Below, in pieces: positions 1-9,305 of a stretch of 54,095 nt of DNA. The translations under genes and the position numbers were made by a program. Within the stretch, counting starts at the first letter, position 1, and every line of letters begins with the position of its first letter. Source of the DNA: Enterococcus italicus DSM 15952. Its GTDB lineage: Bacteria > Bacillota > Bacilli > Lactobacillales > Enterococcaceae. The stretch covers positions 1,335,854 through 1,389,948 of the forward strand of contig NZ_GL622241.1 of NCBI RefSeq assembly GCF_000185365.1, written 5' to 3'. Below the pieces are notes generated by a model. The model worked only from the letters and a program-made list of their open reading frames with translations, made no database searches and was not told the DNA's origin.

Positions 1-1
1 G

Positions 2-58
2 AAAAAAGCCATAAAACCCAAAAGTTTGAGAGCAAACTTTTGAATTTTATGGTCATTT
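2..58. repeat. Palindromic repeat, copy 1 (terminator-like)
   Basis: Imperfect palindrome with outer arms CCATAAAA (9-16) and TTTTATGG (45-52) and inner arms AAAGTTTG (21-28) and CAAACTTT (33-40). A-rich and T-rich flanks make it look like a two-way rho-independent terminator. It lies just behind the stop of the minus-strand transketolase gene. It belongs to the six-copy family also found near 14.06, 31.95, 36.39, 48.04 and 52.67 kb. Confidence 0.8.
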
Positions 59-87
59 TGATTGTACCTAGATAATTCTAATCTTTT

Positions 88-2079
88 CTAGATTGACTGA
101 TACGTTGCGACAACATTACCCACAGTGAAGCCAAATTCTTCCATCACTTTGTTTCCAGGTGCAGACGCACCAAAGTGATCGATCGCAATAATTTTCCCTT
201 TACATTTTGTATATTTCGCCCAACCAAATGATGATCCTGCTTCAATAGCTACACGCTTCTTAACTGATTTTGGTAAGACAGATTCTTTGTATTCATCCGC
301 TTGCGCCTCGAACAGATCAAAACTAGGCATCGATACTACAGATACATCGTGGCCATTTTCAGCAAGTACTTTTTGTGCTTCAACTGCCAAAGCAACTTCG
401 GACCCTGTTGCAAGCAAGATTCCTTCTGGTTTATCTCCTTTTTGCGGTGAGATCACATAAGCACCTTTTTTAACTTGACTATCAGCATTGTCGGCTGTTC
501 CTGGAATGACTGGTAAATTTTGGCGACTTAAGACAAGTACAGTAGGTGTTTTTTTTGATTCTAAAGCAATTTTCCACGCTGCTCGAGTTTCATTTCCATC
601 TGCTGGACGCAATACATGTAAGTTAGGAATTGAGCGTAGGCTCGACAATTGTTCTATTGGTTCGTGTGTTGGCCCATCTTCCCCGACTGCCACTGAGTCG
701 TGCGTTAAGACATATGTGACTGGTACTCCTTGAATTGCAGCCAAACGAACAGCTGGTCGTAAGTAGTCCACGAATACAAAGAAAGTACCACCATACACTT
801 TTGTTCCACCATGTAGTTGAATTCCATTCATTGCAGCTGCCATGGCAAACTCACGAACACCAAACCAGATATTGCGTCCTTCGTATTGTCCTGGTTCAAA
901 GTCTTTCTCTGCTGCAACCATCGTGTTATTTGAACTAGATAAGTCAGCGGAACCACCCCAAAGAGTAGGAACATTTTTAGAAAGTTGTTGAATCATTTCT
1001 TTGCTTGATACACGACTAGCTTGGCTTGATCCTTCTTCATATACTGGCAAATTCGCTTCCCATTCAGCAGGCAAACGCCCTTCGAAACCATCTTTGAATT
1101 GTTTTGCTAATTCTGGATAAGCAGCTTCATAGCTAGCAAATAATTGATTCCATTCTGCTTCTGCCTGTGCTCCACGTTCTTGGATTGCTTTTGTAAAACG
1201 TGATTGGACTTCTTCTGGTACTGTAAATTCTGGATATTCCCAGCCATATGCTTTTTTAGCTGCCGCAACTCCTTCAATACCTAATGGCGCACCATGAACG
1301 CCTGACGTACCCTGTTTTGGTGCACCAAAACCGATAATTGTTTTCACTTCAATCATGGTTGGTTTATCCGACACTTTTGCTTCGTCTATCGCTTTTGAGA
1401 TAGCTTCTAAATCATTGCCTTCTTTCACAAGGATATGATTCCAGCCATACGCTTTAAATCGATCACCAACATTTTCAGTGAAAGCTTTTGAGGTCGGTCC
1501 ATCAAGTGAAATATCATTTGAATCATAAAATAGCACCAATTTATTTAGTTTTAAATGGCCAGCTAATGAAGCCGCTTCTTGAGAGACACCTTCCATCAAG
1601 TCACCATCCCCACATAGTGCATAGGTATAGTGGTCGACAATATTGAATGTATCTTTATTGTAAGTTGCTGCTAAATGCGCTTCTGCCATTGCCATACCTA
1701 CTGCCATAGCAATCCCTTGCCCTAAAGGACCGGTCGTTGCTTCCACGCCATCGGTATGATTGACTTCTGGATGTCCTGGTGTTTTGCTATTCCATTGTCT
1801 AAAATTCTTCAAATCTTCGGTGGTCACATTGTAGCCTGCACAGTGCAATAAGCTATACAACAATGCGGAACCATGGCCAGCAGATAAAACAAAGCGATCA
1901 CGATCTACCCATTTAGTTGAAGTTTTGGGATTAATTTTTAAATGTTTTGTCCATAATGCGTATGCCATTGGTGCTGCACCCATTGGTAATCCTGGATGGC
2001 CTGAATTTGCTTTTTGTACCGCATCAATACTTAACGTACGTAAAGTATCGACTCCTAGTTGATCAATTTTGTCGAACAA
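88..2079 (-). CDS. tkt: Transketolase
   Basis: Thiamine-diphosphate enzyme of the non-oxidative pentose phosphate pathway. It moves two-carbon ketol units between sugar phosphates in the cytosol. The 663-residue length is usual for bacterial transketolase. Visible features are the N-terminal SGHPG (H28), AGHGS (H69), and the TPP/metal motif GDGD (157-160) followed by N188. The transketolase pyrimidine-binding domain and C-terminal domain follow in the usual order. The start codon is TTG, placed 8 nt behind a strong AGGAGG; no better ATG lies near. The gene stands alone, followed by a palindromic terminator. It is not next to other pentose phosphate genes in this window. Confidence 0.97.
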   Translation of the reverse strand: MFDKIDQLGVDTLRTLSIDAVQKANSGHPGLPMGAAPMAYALWTKHLKINPKTSTKWVDRDRFVLSAGHGSALLYSLLHCAGYNVTTEDLKNFRQWNSKTPGHPEVNHTDGVEATTGPLGQGIAMAVGMAMAEAHLAATYNKDTFNIVDHYTYALCGDGDLMEGVSQEAASLAGHLKLNKLVLFYDSNDISLDGPTSKAFTENVGDRFKAYGWNHILVKEGNDLEAISKAIDEAKVSDKPTMIEVKTIIGFGAPKQGTSGVHGAPLGIEGVAAAKKAYGWEYPEFTVPEEVQSRFTKAIQERGAQAEAEWNQLFASYEAAYPELAKQFKDGFEGRLPAEWEANLPVYEEGSSQASRVSSKEMIQQLSKNVPTLWGGSADLSSSNNTMVAAEKDFEPGQYEGRNIWFGVREFAMAAAMNGIQLHGGTKVYGGTFFVFVDYLRPAVRLAAIQGVPVTYVLTHDSVAVGEDGPTHEPIEQLSSLRSIPNLHVLRPADGNETRAAWKIALESKKTPTVLVLSRQNLPVIPGTADNADSQVKKGAYVISPQKGDKPEGILLATGSEVALAVEAQKVLAENGHDVSVVSMPSFDLFEAQADEYKESVLPKSVKKRVAIEAGSSFGWAKYTKCKGKIIAIDHFGASAPGNKVMEEFGFTVGNVVATYQSI

Positions 2080-2137
2080 TAGAAACGCCTCCTAATTTAG
2101 GTTTTTTTACTTTTATTCTCATAACTCATTATATAGT

Positions 2138-2167
2138 AAAAGAGAAAGATGCGCAATCTTTCTCTTT
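2138..2167 (-). terminator. Probable terminator of ynzC
   Basis: Perfect 12-bp inverted repeat AAAGAGAAAGAT (2139-2150) / ATCTTTCTCTTT (2156-2167) with a 5-nt loop. It lies a few bases behind the minus-strand ynzC stop, and a short T run follows on that strand. Confidence 0.6.
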
Positions 2168-2172
2168 AGCTA

Positions 2173-2412
2173 CTAGCGTCCGTGCAGACCCTTTTCTTTT
2201 TGAATTTTCTTTAACTTATCTGGAGTAACATCATTTCCTTTTGGATCTACTACTTTCATCCCTTCAATATGGTGTCTCATTCCACCACGAAATGCAGCCA
2301 AATATTCCTCGCGCAATTTCTTTTGCTCCAAAGTTTCTGTCTCAGTTAAGTTAGAGGTCTTCTTTTTATTTGCTAATTCATTAATTCTTGCTAACTTTTC
2401 TTTTGATAACAT
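2173..2412 (-). CDS. ynzC: DUF896 family protein, YnzC-like
   Basis: Small cytosolic protein of 79 residues from the ATG at 2412, which has a GTGAGGCGAG ribosome site. A longer reading from 2466 has no ribosome site. The sequence has the DUF896 pattern: N-terminal [11 protein letters not shown], central [11 protein letters not shown] and C-terminal [12 protein letters not shown]. Its molecular role is not known. In Bacillus subtilis ynzC is the last gene of the SOS operon yneA-yneB-ynzC, divergent from lexA. Here it is also divergent from lexA and shares the intergenic region with the SOS box at 2485-2498, but yneA and yneB are absent. SOS control of ynzC is therefore likely but inferred. Confidence 0.9.
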   Translation of the reverse strand: MLSKEKLARINELANKKKTSNLTETETLEQKKLREEYLAAFRGGMRHHIEGMKVVDPKGNDVTPDKLKKIQKEKGLHGR

Positions 2413-2484
2413 ACATACTCGCCTCACTTTCCACTTAATGATAATTGAAAACGGTAAAAAAAACAAATAAGAAAGCTAAATATA

Positions 2485-2519
2485 CGAACATTTGTTTGAA
2501 TAGCCGACCTAAATATGAT
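2485..2519 (+). promoter_or_regulatory. lexA promoter with SOS (LexA) box
   Basis: CGAACATTTGTTTG at 2485-2498 matches the Gram-positive SOS consensus CGAAC-N4-GTTCG except for one base. It overlaps a -35-like TTGTTT (2492-2497), which is 16 bp from a -10 TATGAT (2514-2519). This suggests lexA autorepression. The box also lies upstream of divergent ynzC. Confidence 0.85.
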
Positions 2520-2553
2520 ACACTAATTATATAAATGAAAGTGGGTGTACAAT

Positions 2554-3177
2554 TTGGTGAAACGAACTGAAAACCGTCAACTTGAGGTTCTACGATTTAT
2601 CCATCAACGCGTTTCGGAAAAGGGATATCCACCTACTGTTAGAGAAATCGGGGAAGCAGTACAACTCTCTTCTACTTCGACCGTTCACGGACACTTGTCT
2701 AGGTTAGAAAAGAAAGGCTATATTCTTAGAGACCCGACAAAGCCTCGTGCAATCGAGCTGACGGCAAAAGGTTTAGAAGCAATTGATATTGTTTCCGATA
2801 GCATCCCTCTTCTTGGTGTTGTTACAGCGGGTGAACCCATCTTAGCAGTTGAAGAAGCCGCTGATTTTTTCCCTTTACCACCTGATTTAACGAATGATCA
2901 AGGGCACCTGTTCATGCTTACAATCAAAGGAGAGAGCATGATTAACGCTGGTATTCTAGATGGCGACCAAGTCATCGTTCGTAAACAAGATATTGCCCAA
3001 AATGGTGATATCGTCATTGCGATGACTGACGAAAATGAAGCTACTTGCAAGACCTTCTACAAAGAAAAAAATTATTATCGCTTGCAACCTGAAAATGATT
3101 TTATGGATCCCATTATTTTACAATCTGTCAAAATATTGGGACGAGTTGTCGGCTTATATCGCAATTTAATCCTCTAG
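2554..3177 (+). CDS. lexA: LexA repressor / SOS response protease
   Basis: SOS master repressor that self-cleaves when bound by RecA-ssDNA filaments. The N-terminal winged helix is followed by a linker with the Ala-Gly cleavage pair (residues 92-93, VTAGEP) and an S24 peptidase domain. The catalytic Ser is S128 in KGESM and the Lys is K166 in ATCKTFY, where Cys replaces the common Val. I chose the TTG at 2554 (207 residues), about 6 nt behind GGGTG; the GTG at 2545 lies inside that ribosome site. An SOS box overlaps the promoter. A terminator follows, and an SOS-controlled small gene lies downstream on the same strand. Confidence 0.96.
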   Translation: MVKRTENRQLEVLRFIHQRVSEKGYPPTVREIGEAVQLSSTSTVHGHLSRLEKKGYILRDPTKPRAIELTAKGLEAIDIVSDSIPLLGVVTAGEPILAVEEAADFFPLPPDLTNDQGHLFMLTIKGESMINAGILDGDQVIVRKQDIAQNGDIVIAMTDENEATCKTFYKEKNYYRLQPENDFMDPIILQSVKILGRVVGLYRNLIL

Positions 3178-3209
3178 AAGCAAACTTTTAAAAAAGTTTG
3201 CTTCTTTTC
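3176..3209 (+). terminator. lexA terminator
   Basis: Inverted repeat AGAAGCAAACTTTT / AAAAGTTTGCTTCT, starting within the lexA stop codon and followed by TTTTCT. Confidence 0.85.
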
Positions 3210-3211
3210 TC

Positions 3212-3261
3212 TTTACAAACCAAACGAATGTTCGTATAATAAAAATACAAACAAATGTTCG
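3212..3261 (+). promoter_or_regulatory. Promoter with two SOS boxes
   Basis: Near-consensus promoter TTTACA (3212-3217), 17-bp spacer, TATAAT (3235-3240). CAAACGAATGTTCG (3221-3234) fills the spacer, and CAAACAAATGTTCG (3248-3261) sits on the start of transcription. Both differ from CGAAC-N4-GTTCG only at the second base. This is the expected layout for tight LexA repression of a strong promoter. Confidence 0.88.
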
Positions 3262-3284
3262 CATCGGACAGAGGAGTGATTAAT

Positions 3285-3494
3285 TTGAAAACTATTCGTC
3301 GTTTTGGATTTATTTTATTGGTGTTGTTTCTAGGTATATTTATTGGTCACGCTAGCTTCTTGGTCACTTTCTTGCTTGTTAGTCCTTTACTAATCATTTG
3401 GCTGTTGGCTTGGGATGATAAGCAGTATCAAATGCGCCAATATCGTCGAGCTAATCGAATGTACCAGTCTGAAAATTTTAGATACAAGTCATAA
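3285..3494 (+). CDS. SOS-controlled small membrane protein
   Basis: A protein of 69 residues read from the TTG at 3285, which follows an AGAGGAG ribosome site. The in-frame ATG at 3255 lies inside the second SOS box and is an unlikely start. Two hydrophobic helices (about residues 7-25 and 26-43) are followed by a charged, Tyr/Arg-rich tail of about 25 residues. No LysM domain is present, so it is not YneA-like. I do not recognise the family. The double SOS box and the position next to lexA suggest a damage-induced membrane protein, possibly a cell-division checkpoint effector. That function is inference only. Confidence 0.8.
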   Translation: MKTIRRFGFILLVLFLGIFIGHASFLVTFLLVSPLLIIWLLAWDDKQYQMRQYRRANRMYQSENFRYKS

Positions 3495-3548
3495 TTTACA
3501 TTCAAAAAGGTTAATGAACTTTAATTGGAAAACTTTTTTACCCATATT

Positions 3549-3585
3549 AAAAGGAGTGTGACGGATTTTCGTCATACTCCTTTTT
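3549..3585. terminator. Two-way terminator (GGAGTRTGAC family)
   Basis: Inverted repeat AAAGGAGTGTGACG / CGTCATACTCCTTT with T-rich ends on both strands, between the plus-strand SOS gene and minus-strand apt. A close relative sits at 11617-11653. Confidence 0.85.
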
Positions 3586-3587
3586 CA

Positions 3588-4100
3588 CTAATATTCCATT
3601 AACGTTAACATGTCATACCCTTCAATTTTGTCTCGGCCATGTAAATCTTGCAATTCAATTAAAAATGCACAACCAACAACAACTCCACCCAATTTTTCAA
3701 CAAGTTCGATCGTAGCTTTGATTGTTCCGCCTGTCGCCAATAGATCATCGCAAATTAATACTTTTTGGCCTGGTTTAATCGCATCTTCATGCAAGGTTAA
3801 TGTATCACTACCATACTCCAAATCATATGAAACAGAAATCGTTTTTCTTGGAAGTTTCCCTGGTTTGCGAACGGGTGCAAAACCAACACCAAGTTCAAAT
3901 GCTACTGGACAACCAACAATAAATCCTCTTGCTTCAGGTCCAACTACCATGTCAATTTCTTTTTCTTGTGCGTAGTCTACAATTTGTTTGGTCGCTGCTC
4001 TGTATGCTTCGCCATCTGCCATTAATGGCGAAATGTCACGAAATACAATTCCTTTTGATGGATAATCTGGAATACTCGCTATGTAGTCTTTTAAATTCAT
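3588..4100 (-). CDS. apt: Adenine phosphoribosyltransferase
   Basis: Purine salvage enzyme: adenine + PRPP gives AMP + PPi, in the cytosol. It has 170 residues from the ATG at 4100, which follows an AGGAGG ribosome site; the in-frame start at 4127 is poorly placed. The PRPP-binding signature [13 protein letters not shown] and the GPEARGF segment are both present, as expected for Apt. It lies 11 bp behind recJ, matching the conserved recJ-apt pair of Firmicutes, where relA often follows. Here a terminator follows instead. Confidence 0.96.
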   Translation of the reverse strand: MNLKDYIASIPDYPSKGIVFRDISPLMADGEAYRAATKQIVDYAQEKEIDMVVGPEARGFIVGCPVAFELGVGFAPVRKPGKLPRKTISVSYDLEYGSDTLTLHEDAIKPGQKVLICDDLLATGGTIKATIELVEKLGGVVVGCAFLIELQDLHGRDKIEGYDMLTLMEY

Positions 4101-4111
4101 TTTATTTCCTC

Positions 4112-6397
4112 CTATGAAAAGAACCAATCTTTTAAATCAGCAATATCTGAGAGCTGTAAAAACATCTCAGAGTCGATTCGTTGCTTCCTCTGTTGATAAA
4201 TCGTGCTTGCCTCAAGTTGCGTCGGAACAACATCTTCAACATAGCCTAAGATACCATCGTTTATTGTAACAAATTTTAAATCAAAAAACACTTGAATCAT
4301 GAAAATTAATAACTTTTTAGGAATCTGTAAATAATTCGCCAATTCATCCAATTTGTAGCGTATATCAAGTGTCTGTTGTTGCTTGATCACTTGGTACATT
4401 TTTTTGTACTGCTCTCTTGTGCCTAACCCATCCAGATACGCATCGTCAGTCGCTTCAAATACAAGATAATGGTGCGCATTTTTAAATTGCTGCGCTACTT
4501 TTTTAACCAATTTAACATCCGAAGGGCAGTCCAGGTAAATGACTTCTTTGTAGGATTTTTGTTTAAGTTGAGCGATATCTTCTTCATTTCGAACATGAAT
4601 CGTTTCTGCTTGGAATTTTTTGTCACCTATTTTTTTCTCCGTAAATGATATAAAGATACTCTCTCTTACATTAAGAGGCGGCAATGATTGGCGTTTCGAG
4701 CGAAAGTCAAAGACCTGTGATCCCTTTATAAGATAGTCATCGACCATCAATTGTGGCGTGACATGGTTGTTCCAACTATTTAGTGTTAGTTCACCCACAA
4801 TAGAAAGGTTATCCGAAGAAAAGTCAGTCAAATAACTACCAAATTGAAAAGCAATATACGGCAAGGAAGCTGAACCGTCAGAAAGCTGCCCTTTTAAATG
4901 ATTTTTTTCTGCACCAATTAAGCGATTGTCCGTCGCTTTGATCTCAGAAAATAAAAATTTTGGGTAGCGATTGTCCATCCCGAAAGGAGCTAATGTTTGT
5001 AGAGACTTGATAAATGGTACCGTCGCTTCTTCAATCTTTAGCGTCCCATCGATTCTTAATGGCAAACCAGTAAAATGAATACCTCGCGTTAGCACGTAGT
5101 CATTTAGTGATTGCTGTAAAGTATCTATTTGATTCTGCTCGATAGACAGCCCGACTGCTGAGTGATGGCCACCAAATGACAAAAACAGTTCTTTTAGTGG
5201 GAGAAGTGTTTGAAAGAGATCAAAACTCTCGATGCTTCGACCTGAGCCTTTTGCTACTCCATTTACTAATTTTGTCAAAACAATGGTGGGTTTTCCTGTT
5301 TGTTGCATAATTCTTCCGGCAACAATTCCCAAAACCCCTTCATGCCAGTTTTCACCAACTATGACATGAATTTGATTATCAACATTTATTTTCTGGCTAG
5401 CTTCTGCAAATACATCGGCGACGATTTGTTTGCGCTCGGTATTTTTTTGATCAATTTCTTGTGCCAAAGTCTTAGCTTTTTGCTCATCGAATGTCGTCAA
5501 TAATTCTACTGCAATCGTCGCATCGCTCAATCGACCCAACGCATTTAACCGTGGTGCAAGTGAAAAGCCGACTGATTTATCATCAAGTTCTTCTGGAACG
5601 ACTTGGCTCACTCGAATCAGTTCTTGGAGCCCCATTCGTTCAGTTTGCCGTATAGCTTGCAAGCCAAATGCAACCAAAATACGATTTTCATCTGTCAGCG
5701 AGACCATATCAGCAATCGTCCCTATCGCGACTAGATCCAGACTTTCGACGACCAGCTCATCAAGTAAAGCACAGACAAACTTAAATGCCACTCCAACTCC
5801 AGCTAACTCTTTAAAAGGATAGTGCCCTTTTGGATGTCTCGGATGGATAATCGCATAGGCATTCGGTAGTTGTTCAGGTAGTTCATGGTGGTCAGTGACA
5901 ATGACATCTACGCCCACACTATTAGCATAGTCAATCGCTTCATGGCCGGAGACACCATTATCGACCGTTATGATTAATTGGACACCTTCATTAATTTTTT
6001 CCGAATAGACTCGTTGATTTGGCCCGTACCCGTCAGCAAAACGATTCGGTAGATAAAATTCTACATCTGCTCCTAAAAAATCCAAGGCTTCTTTAAGGAT
6101 TGTCGTACTTGTGATGCCATCTGCATCATAGTCACCGTATATAAGAATTTTTTGATTTTCTATTATCGCTTGCTGCACGCGTTCGATAGCTCGGTCCATA
6201 TCATAAAATAAAAAAGGATCATGTAGTTTCTCTAATGATGGATGCAAAAAGTTCTCTAGTGCTTCTTCGTCCCGAATACCTCTTTGCCATAGCAACGTAG
6301 CAAATGTCTCTGGAAGCTGTCTTCCTATAACACTTGTCACGAAGCTATCGGATAGTTCATTTTCACTTATTAACCATTGATATGTTACTTTCGACAA
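4112..6397 (-). CDS. recJ: Single-stranded-DNA exonuclease RecJ
   Basis: A 5'-3' single-strand DNA exonuclease used in recombination and mismatch/base-excision repair. The DHH phosphoesterase core shows GDYDADG (88-94) and DHH (169-171), and the DHHA1 domain shows GGHHSAVGL. An OB-fold and the extended C-terminal domain typical of Firmicute RecJ bring the length to 761 residues. The start is a TTG 8 nt behind AAGGAG. The gene precedes apt, probably in one transcript. It is one of several DNA repair genes in the window (lexA, addAB, glycosylase-like gene). Confidence 0.96.
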   Translation of the reverse strand: MSKVTYQWLISENELSDSFVTSVIGRQLPETFATLLWQRGIRDEEALENFLHPSLEKLHDPFLFYDMDRAIERVQQAIIENQKILIYGDYDADGITSTTILKEALDFLGADVEFYLPNRFADGYGPNQRVYSEKINEGVQLIITVDNGVSGHEAIDYANSVGVDVIVTDHHELPEQLPNAYAIIHPRHPKGHYPFKELAGVGVAFKFVCALLDELVVESLDLVAIGTIADMVSLTDENRILVAFGLQAIRQTERMGLQELIRVSQVVPEELDDKSVGFSLAPRLNALGRLSDATIAVELLTTFDEQKAKTLAQEIDQKNTERKQIVADVFAEASQKINVDNQIHVIVGENWHEGVLGIVAGRIMQQTGKPTIVLTKLVNGVAKGSGRSIESFDLFQTLLPLKELFLSFGGHHSAVGLSIEQNQIDTLQQSLNDYVLTRGIHFTGLPLRIDGTLKIEEATVPFIKSLQTLAPFGMDNRYPKFLFSEIKATDNRLIGAEKNHLKGQLSDGSASLPYIAFQFGSYLTDFSSDNLSIVGELTLNSWNNHVTPQLMVDDYLIKGSQVFDFRSKRQSLPPLNVRESIFISFTEKKIGDKKFQAETIHVRNEEDIAQLKQKSYKEVIYLDCPSDVKLVKKVAQQFKNAHHYLVFEATDDAYLDGLGTREQYKKMYQVIKQQQTLDIRYKLDELANYLQIPKKLLIFMIQVFFDLKFVTINDGILGYVEDVVPTQLEASTIYQQRKQRIDSEMFLQLSDIADLKDWFFS

Positions 6398-6444
6398 ACA
6401 ATCACTCCTTAATGGTCCAAAATTGCCACTTAAAATCCAAGCAG

Positions 6445-6488
6445 AAAAAAAGTCAACCGAACATCTATGCTATCCTTTTGACTTTTTT
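6445..6488 (-). terminator. Terminator behind the lapA-like gene
   Basis: Inverted repeat AAAAAAGTCAA (6445-6455) / TTGACTTTTTT (6478-6488), with a longer, less regular GAAC/GTTC pairing around it. It separates the obg-lapA block from recJ-apt, which would then need its own promoter. Confidence 0.6.
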
Positions 6489-6506
6489 TCTATTTTTAAC
6501 GTTCGG

Positions 6507-6893
6507 TTATTTCGTTTGTGTCTCCTCAAGGGATGCTTGATTTACACTGTTTGCTTGATCAAATGTTTGCTGCATTTCAATTGCTTTATTTGCATATTCT
6601 CTTTCAAGTTCTGCTTTTCGTTCAGCTACTCGTTTTTCGATGACTGCATCATCGGTTATTTGCTGATTGCGTAAAGCTTTTAATTCTTTGTTTTGCTTGA
6701 CATAACTAGAAGTTGCGACTAAAGCAATCACGACTGCGCCAATAAAAGCCGCACCAATTATCACAATAATTAGTGGTGCTTGAATGGCTGTAAAGCCAAA
6801 ATTAATCGCTACTTGCTTGTTATTTAAGATAGCAAAAATCACAATAACCAACGTTAAAATCAATCCTAAAATAATACGCCACTGATTTTTCAT
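6507..6893 (-). CDS. LapA-domain (DUF1049) membrane protein
   Basis: A 128-residue protein with two hydrophobic helices near the N-terminus (about residues 7-25 and 38-62) joined by a short NNKQVAINFG stretch. A charged, coiled-coil-like tail rich in Glu, Lys, Arg and Ala follows. This layout fits the LapA/DUF1049 family (LPS-assembly-like protein A in Gram-negatives), whose role in Gram-positives is unknown. The ATG follows AGGTGAAG and lies 14 bp behind the SDR gene, so it is probably the last gene of that operon. Confidence 0.8.
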   Translation of the reverse strand: MKNQWRIILGLILTLVIVIFAILNNKQVAINFGFTAIQAPLIIVIIGAAFIGAVVIALVATSSYVKQNKELKALRNQQITDDAVIEKRVAERKAELEREYANKAIEMQQTFDQANSVNQASLEETQTK

Positions 6894-6907
6894 CTACTTC
6901 ACCTATT

Positions 6908-7696
6908 CTATTTTTTATTAAAAATACCACCAGCTAGATAGTCGCCGACTCGAGGAAATAGCACATACGCCTTAGCAGCAGCTGCCATAATCAATGGTTT
7001 ATTGATTTCTCGTCTTGGTTTACCGATAATTTTTACGATTTTCCGTGCTAAGAAAGCTGGTTCCGTCAAGAAAGGCTGAACTTTAGATAAGTACACTTCT
7101 TCTGGATCAGCCTTGTCAAAGAAATTGGTTTCCATCGGACCTGGATTTACAGTAGTCACATGAATGTTAAATGACTTTAACTCTAAACGGATTGAATTAG
7201 AGAAGCCTAAAACAGCAAATTTTGTGGCTGAATAAATGGATGATTTAGGTGTCGCCATCTTCCCAGCAATAGAAGCCACATTGATGACGTGACCGCTGCC
7301 TTGTTCGATCATTTTGACAGCCACTCGTTTCGTAATATACATCAACCCTAAGACGTTTACTTCAAACATATTACGAATTTCTTCAAACGATGTATTCACA
7401 AAATCCTCAAACAAACCATAGCCGGCGTTGTTTACAAGCACATCAATCGCACCAACTTCGTCTTCTATTCGCGCCAATACGTGGTCGACTTGTTCCGGAT
7501 TTGTCACGTCCATCTGATACGCATAGGCCGGCTGCTGACTATATTCCATGCAGCATTCTTTCACAGCGCCAATTAGTTGAATACGACGGGCGCAGACTAT
7601 GACAATGGCGCCTTCTTTTGCTGCCTCATAACAAATTTGCTCTCCAAATCCTGAAGAAGCACCAGTTACTAAAACCACTTTTCCTTTTAATTTCAT
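6908..7696 (-). CDS. Short-chain dehydrogenase/reductase
   Basis: Classical SDR of 262 residues. The dinucleotide-binding motif is TGASSGFG (11-18), followed by NNAG, the catalytic Ser in NVASIAG and YSATK (Y-x3-K). Arg in CARR after beta-2 suggests NADP(H). The C-terminal extension and context match the YqjQ/DltE-like SDR that sits between rnz and recJ in many lactic acid bacteria; its substrate is unknown. The ATG follows GAGGAG, and rnz ends 12 bp upstream, indicating one transcript. Confidence 0.9.
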   Translation of the reverse strand: MKLKGKVVLVTGASSGFGEQICYEAAKEGAIVIVCARRIQLIGAVKECCMEYSQQPAYAYQMDVTNPEQVDHVLARIEDEVGAIDVLVNNAGYGLFEDFVNTSFEEIRNMFEVNVLGLMYITKRVAVKMIEQGSGHVINVASIAGKMATPKSSIYSATKFAVLGFSNSIRLELKSFNIHVTTVNPGPMETNFFDKADPEEVYLSKVQPFLTEPAFLARKIVKIIGKPRREINKPLIMAAAAKAYVLFPRVGDYLAGGIFNKK

Positions 7697-7708
7697 CTGT
7701 TTCTCCTC

Positions 7709-8632
7709 TCATCGAAAGGGAACAAGTACTTGATCAAAGTCCTTCACTAGAAGTGTATTTGGAAAAACTTCTTTTGCTTCTTGTTCCAACTCAATCGCTT
7801 CTTTTGCGAGATATCTAGCACTAATATGAGTCAGTGCTAATTTTTGTACCCCAGCTTTTTTTGCTACTTCAGCAGCTTGATGTGTTGTTGAATGAAAATA
7901 ATCTTTAGCCATGCTTGCTTCATGTTTATTAAAGGTACTTTCATGAACAAGCACGTCCGCATCTTTTGCTAATTCAATCGACTGTTGGCAATATCTTGTA
8001 TCCCCTAAGATTGTCACAATGCGCCCTTTCCGTGCCTGACCGAGAAAATCTTTGCCGTCAAGTACGCGACCATCTGGCAATGTCACACGTTCGCCACGCT
8101 TTAGCTGGCCAAAAATTGGGCCTGGGCTAACGGACATCGCTACTAACTTATCGACTTGTAATTCACCGACATGGTCTTTTTCTACGACACGATAACCAAA
8201 ACTATCAATCCCATGATCCAATTTTTTGGCAAAGACCGTAAATTGGTGGTCTTCAAATACAATACCATCTGTCACTTCATAAAAGTTTAATTTGTAGCCT
8301 AGTCTTGAACGCGAAATTCGTAAAGATGTCCTCACGAATTCCTCTACCCCTTTAGGACCGTAAATGTCGAGAGATTCATTACCACCTTGAAACGAGCGAC
8401 TACTTAGCAAGCCCGGCAAGCCAAAAATATGATCGCCATGTAAGTGAGTAATAAAAATTTTTTCAATTTTTCTTGGCTTAATTGTCGTGCGTAAGATTTG
8501 CATCTGCGTCCCTTCTCCACAATCGAATAGCCAAATTTTATTCCGCTCATCCAAAAGTTTTAAGGCAATGCTAGTGACATTGCGATGCTTGGCAGGTACA
8601 CCCGCTCCTGTTCCTAAAAATTCAATTTCCAT
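7709..8632 (-). CDS. rnz: Ribonuclease Z
   Basis: Zinc-dependent endonuclease that trims the 3' end of tRNA precursors lacking encoded CCA. It has 307 residues, the usual short-form length. The metallo-beta-lactamase motif THLHGDH is visible near residue 62, with later ligands in LGDTRYC, HEST and THISARY. The long flexible-arm region is present in the middle. It lies between the DUF1269 gene and the SDR gene on the same strand with short gaps. Confidence 0.96.
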   Translation of the reverse strand: MEIEFLGTGAGVPAKHRNVTSIALKLLDERNKIWLFDCGEGTQMQILRTTIKPRKIEKIFITHLHGDHIFGLPGLLSSRSFQGGNESLDIYGPKGVEEFVRTSLRISRSRLGYKLNFYEVTDGIVFEDHQFTVFAKKLDHGIDSFGYRVVEKDHVGELQVDKLVAMSVSPGPIFGQLKRGERVTLPDGRVLDGKDFLGQARKGRIVTILGDTRYCQQSIELAKDADVLVHESTFNKHEASMAKDYFHSTTHQAAEVAKKAGVQKLALTHISARYLAKEAIELEQEAKEVFPNTLLVKDFDQVLVPFR

Positions 8633-8652
8633 TTTTACCTATCTTTCCATCT

Positions 8653-9204
8653 TTATTCTTTGTGTTTTTCTTTCCAGAATTTCAAAGATGATTCTTTCGT
8701 TTTGTTTGTTACTTCATTGGCATTTTTAATCTCTTCTTCAACTTCTTCAAAATCAAACCGGCTAATGCCGCCACCTAATTCTTGCATAATCACTTCATTC
8801 AAGGGGCGGTTGTCTGTTTCTTCAGCGATAACAATCAAGCCGGTTTTGCCTTCACTAATTTGTGAAACGAGATGTTCAAATATCGTTTGAGCGGTTGATA
8901 GCTCCTTGGCATCTTTCGTCGCTCCGATCAAGCTTCCACCGAACCATCCGAGTAAAATAGCCAATGGACTAACCAATACACCAATCAACATTCCAATCAT
9001 CCCACCCGTTGAGGTGCCTAATGAGCCAGTCGGATCAAAAAAATCTTCAATGGAAAACTTATGATTCCCATCATTTGAATGTTTAACAACGGCCATTTGT
9101 TCAATTTTTAATTGGCCTCTTGTGGCAACTTTTTTTACTTCAGAAAATGCTTGATACGCTTGTGAATTGTATTCAAAATTAGCGACAATGACTTTCTTAG
9201 CCAT
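8653..9204 (-). CDS. DUF1269-like membrane-associated protein
   Basis: A 183-residue protein. A soluble N-terminal alpha/beta part (1-65) is followed by a glycine-rich hydrophobic stretch (about residues 70-100, GGMIGMLIGV and GGSLIGA). After this comes a second soluble part ending in a Lys/Glu-rich tail. This matches DUF1269-type proteins, whose function is unknown. The hydrophobic Gly-rich part suggests membrane insertion or glycine-zipper packing. It lies 20 bp upstream of rnz on the same strand and may be the first gene of the rnz operon. Confidence 0.7.
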   Translation of the reverse strand: MAKKVIVANFEYNSQAYQAFSEVKKVATRGQLKIEQMAVVKHSNDGNHKFSIEDFFDPTGSLGTSTGGMIGMLIGVLVSPLAILLGWFGGSLIGATKDAKELSTAQTIFEHLVSQISEGKTGLIVIAEETDNRPLNEVIMQELGGGISRFDFEEVEEEIKNANEVTNKTKESSLKFWKEKHKE

Positions 9205-9253
9205 AAAAAATCCCCTACTTTCTTTTAACTACCTCCATTTTACCAATAAATAG

Positions 9254-9295
9254 TAAAAAGAAAAGAACCAAGTATGGGAATACCCAAACTTGGCT
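9254..9295 (-). terminator. obg terminator
   Basis: Stem CCAAGTATGGG / CCCAAACTTGG (9268-9293) with one mismatch and a 4-nt loop. On the minus strand it is followed by a run of TTCTTTTCTTTTT, just behind the obg stop codon. Confidence 0.85.
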
Positions 9296-9305
9296 ACTTT
9301 AATTG

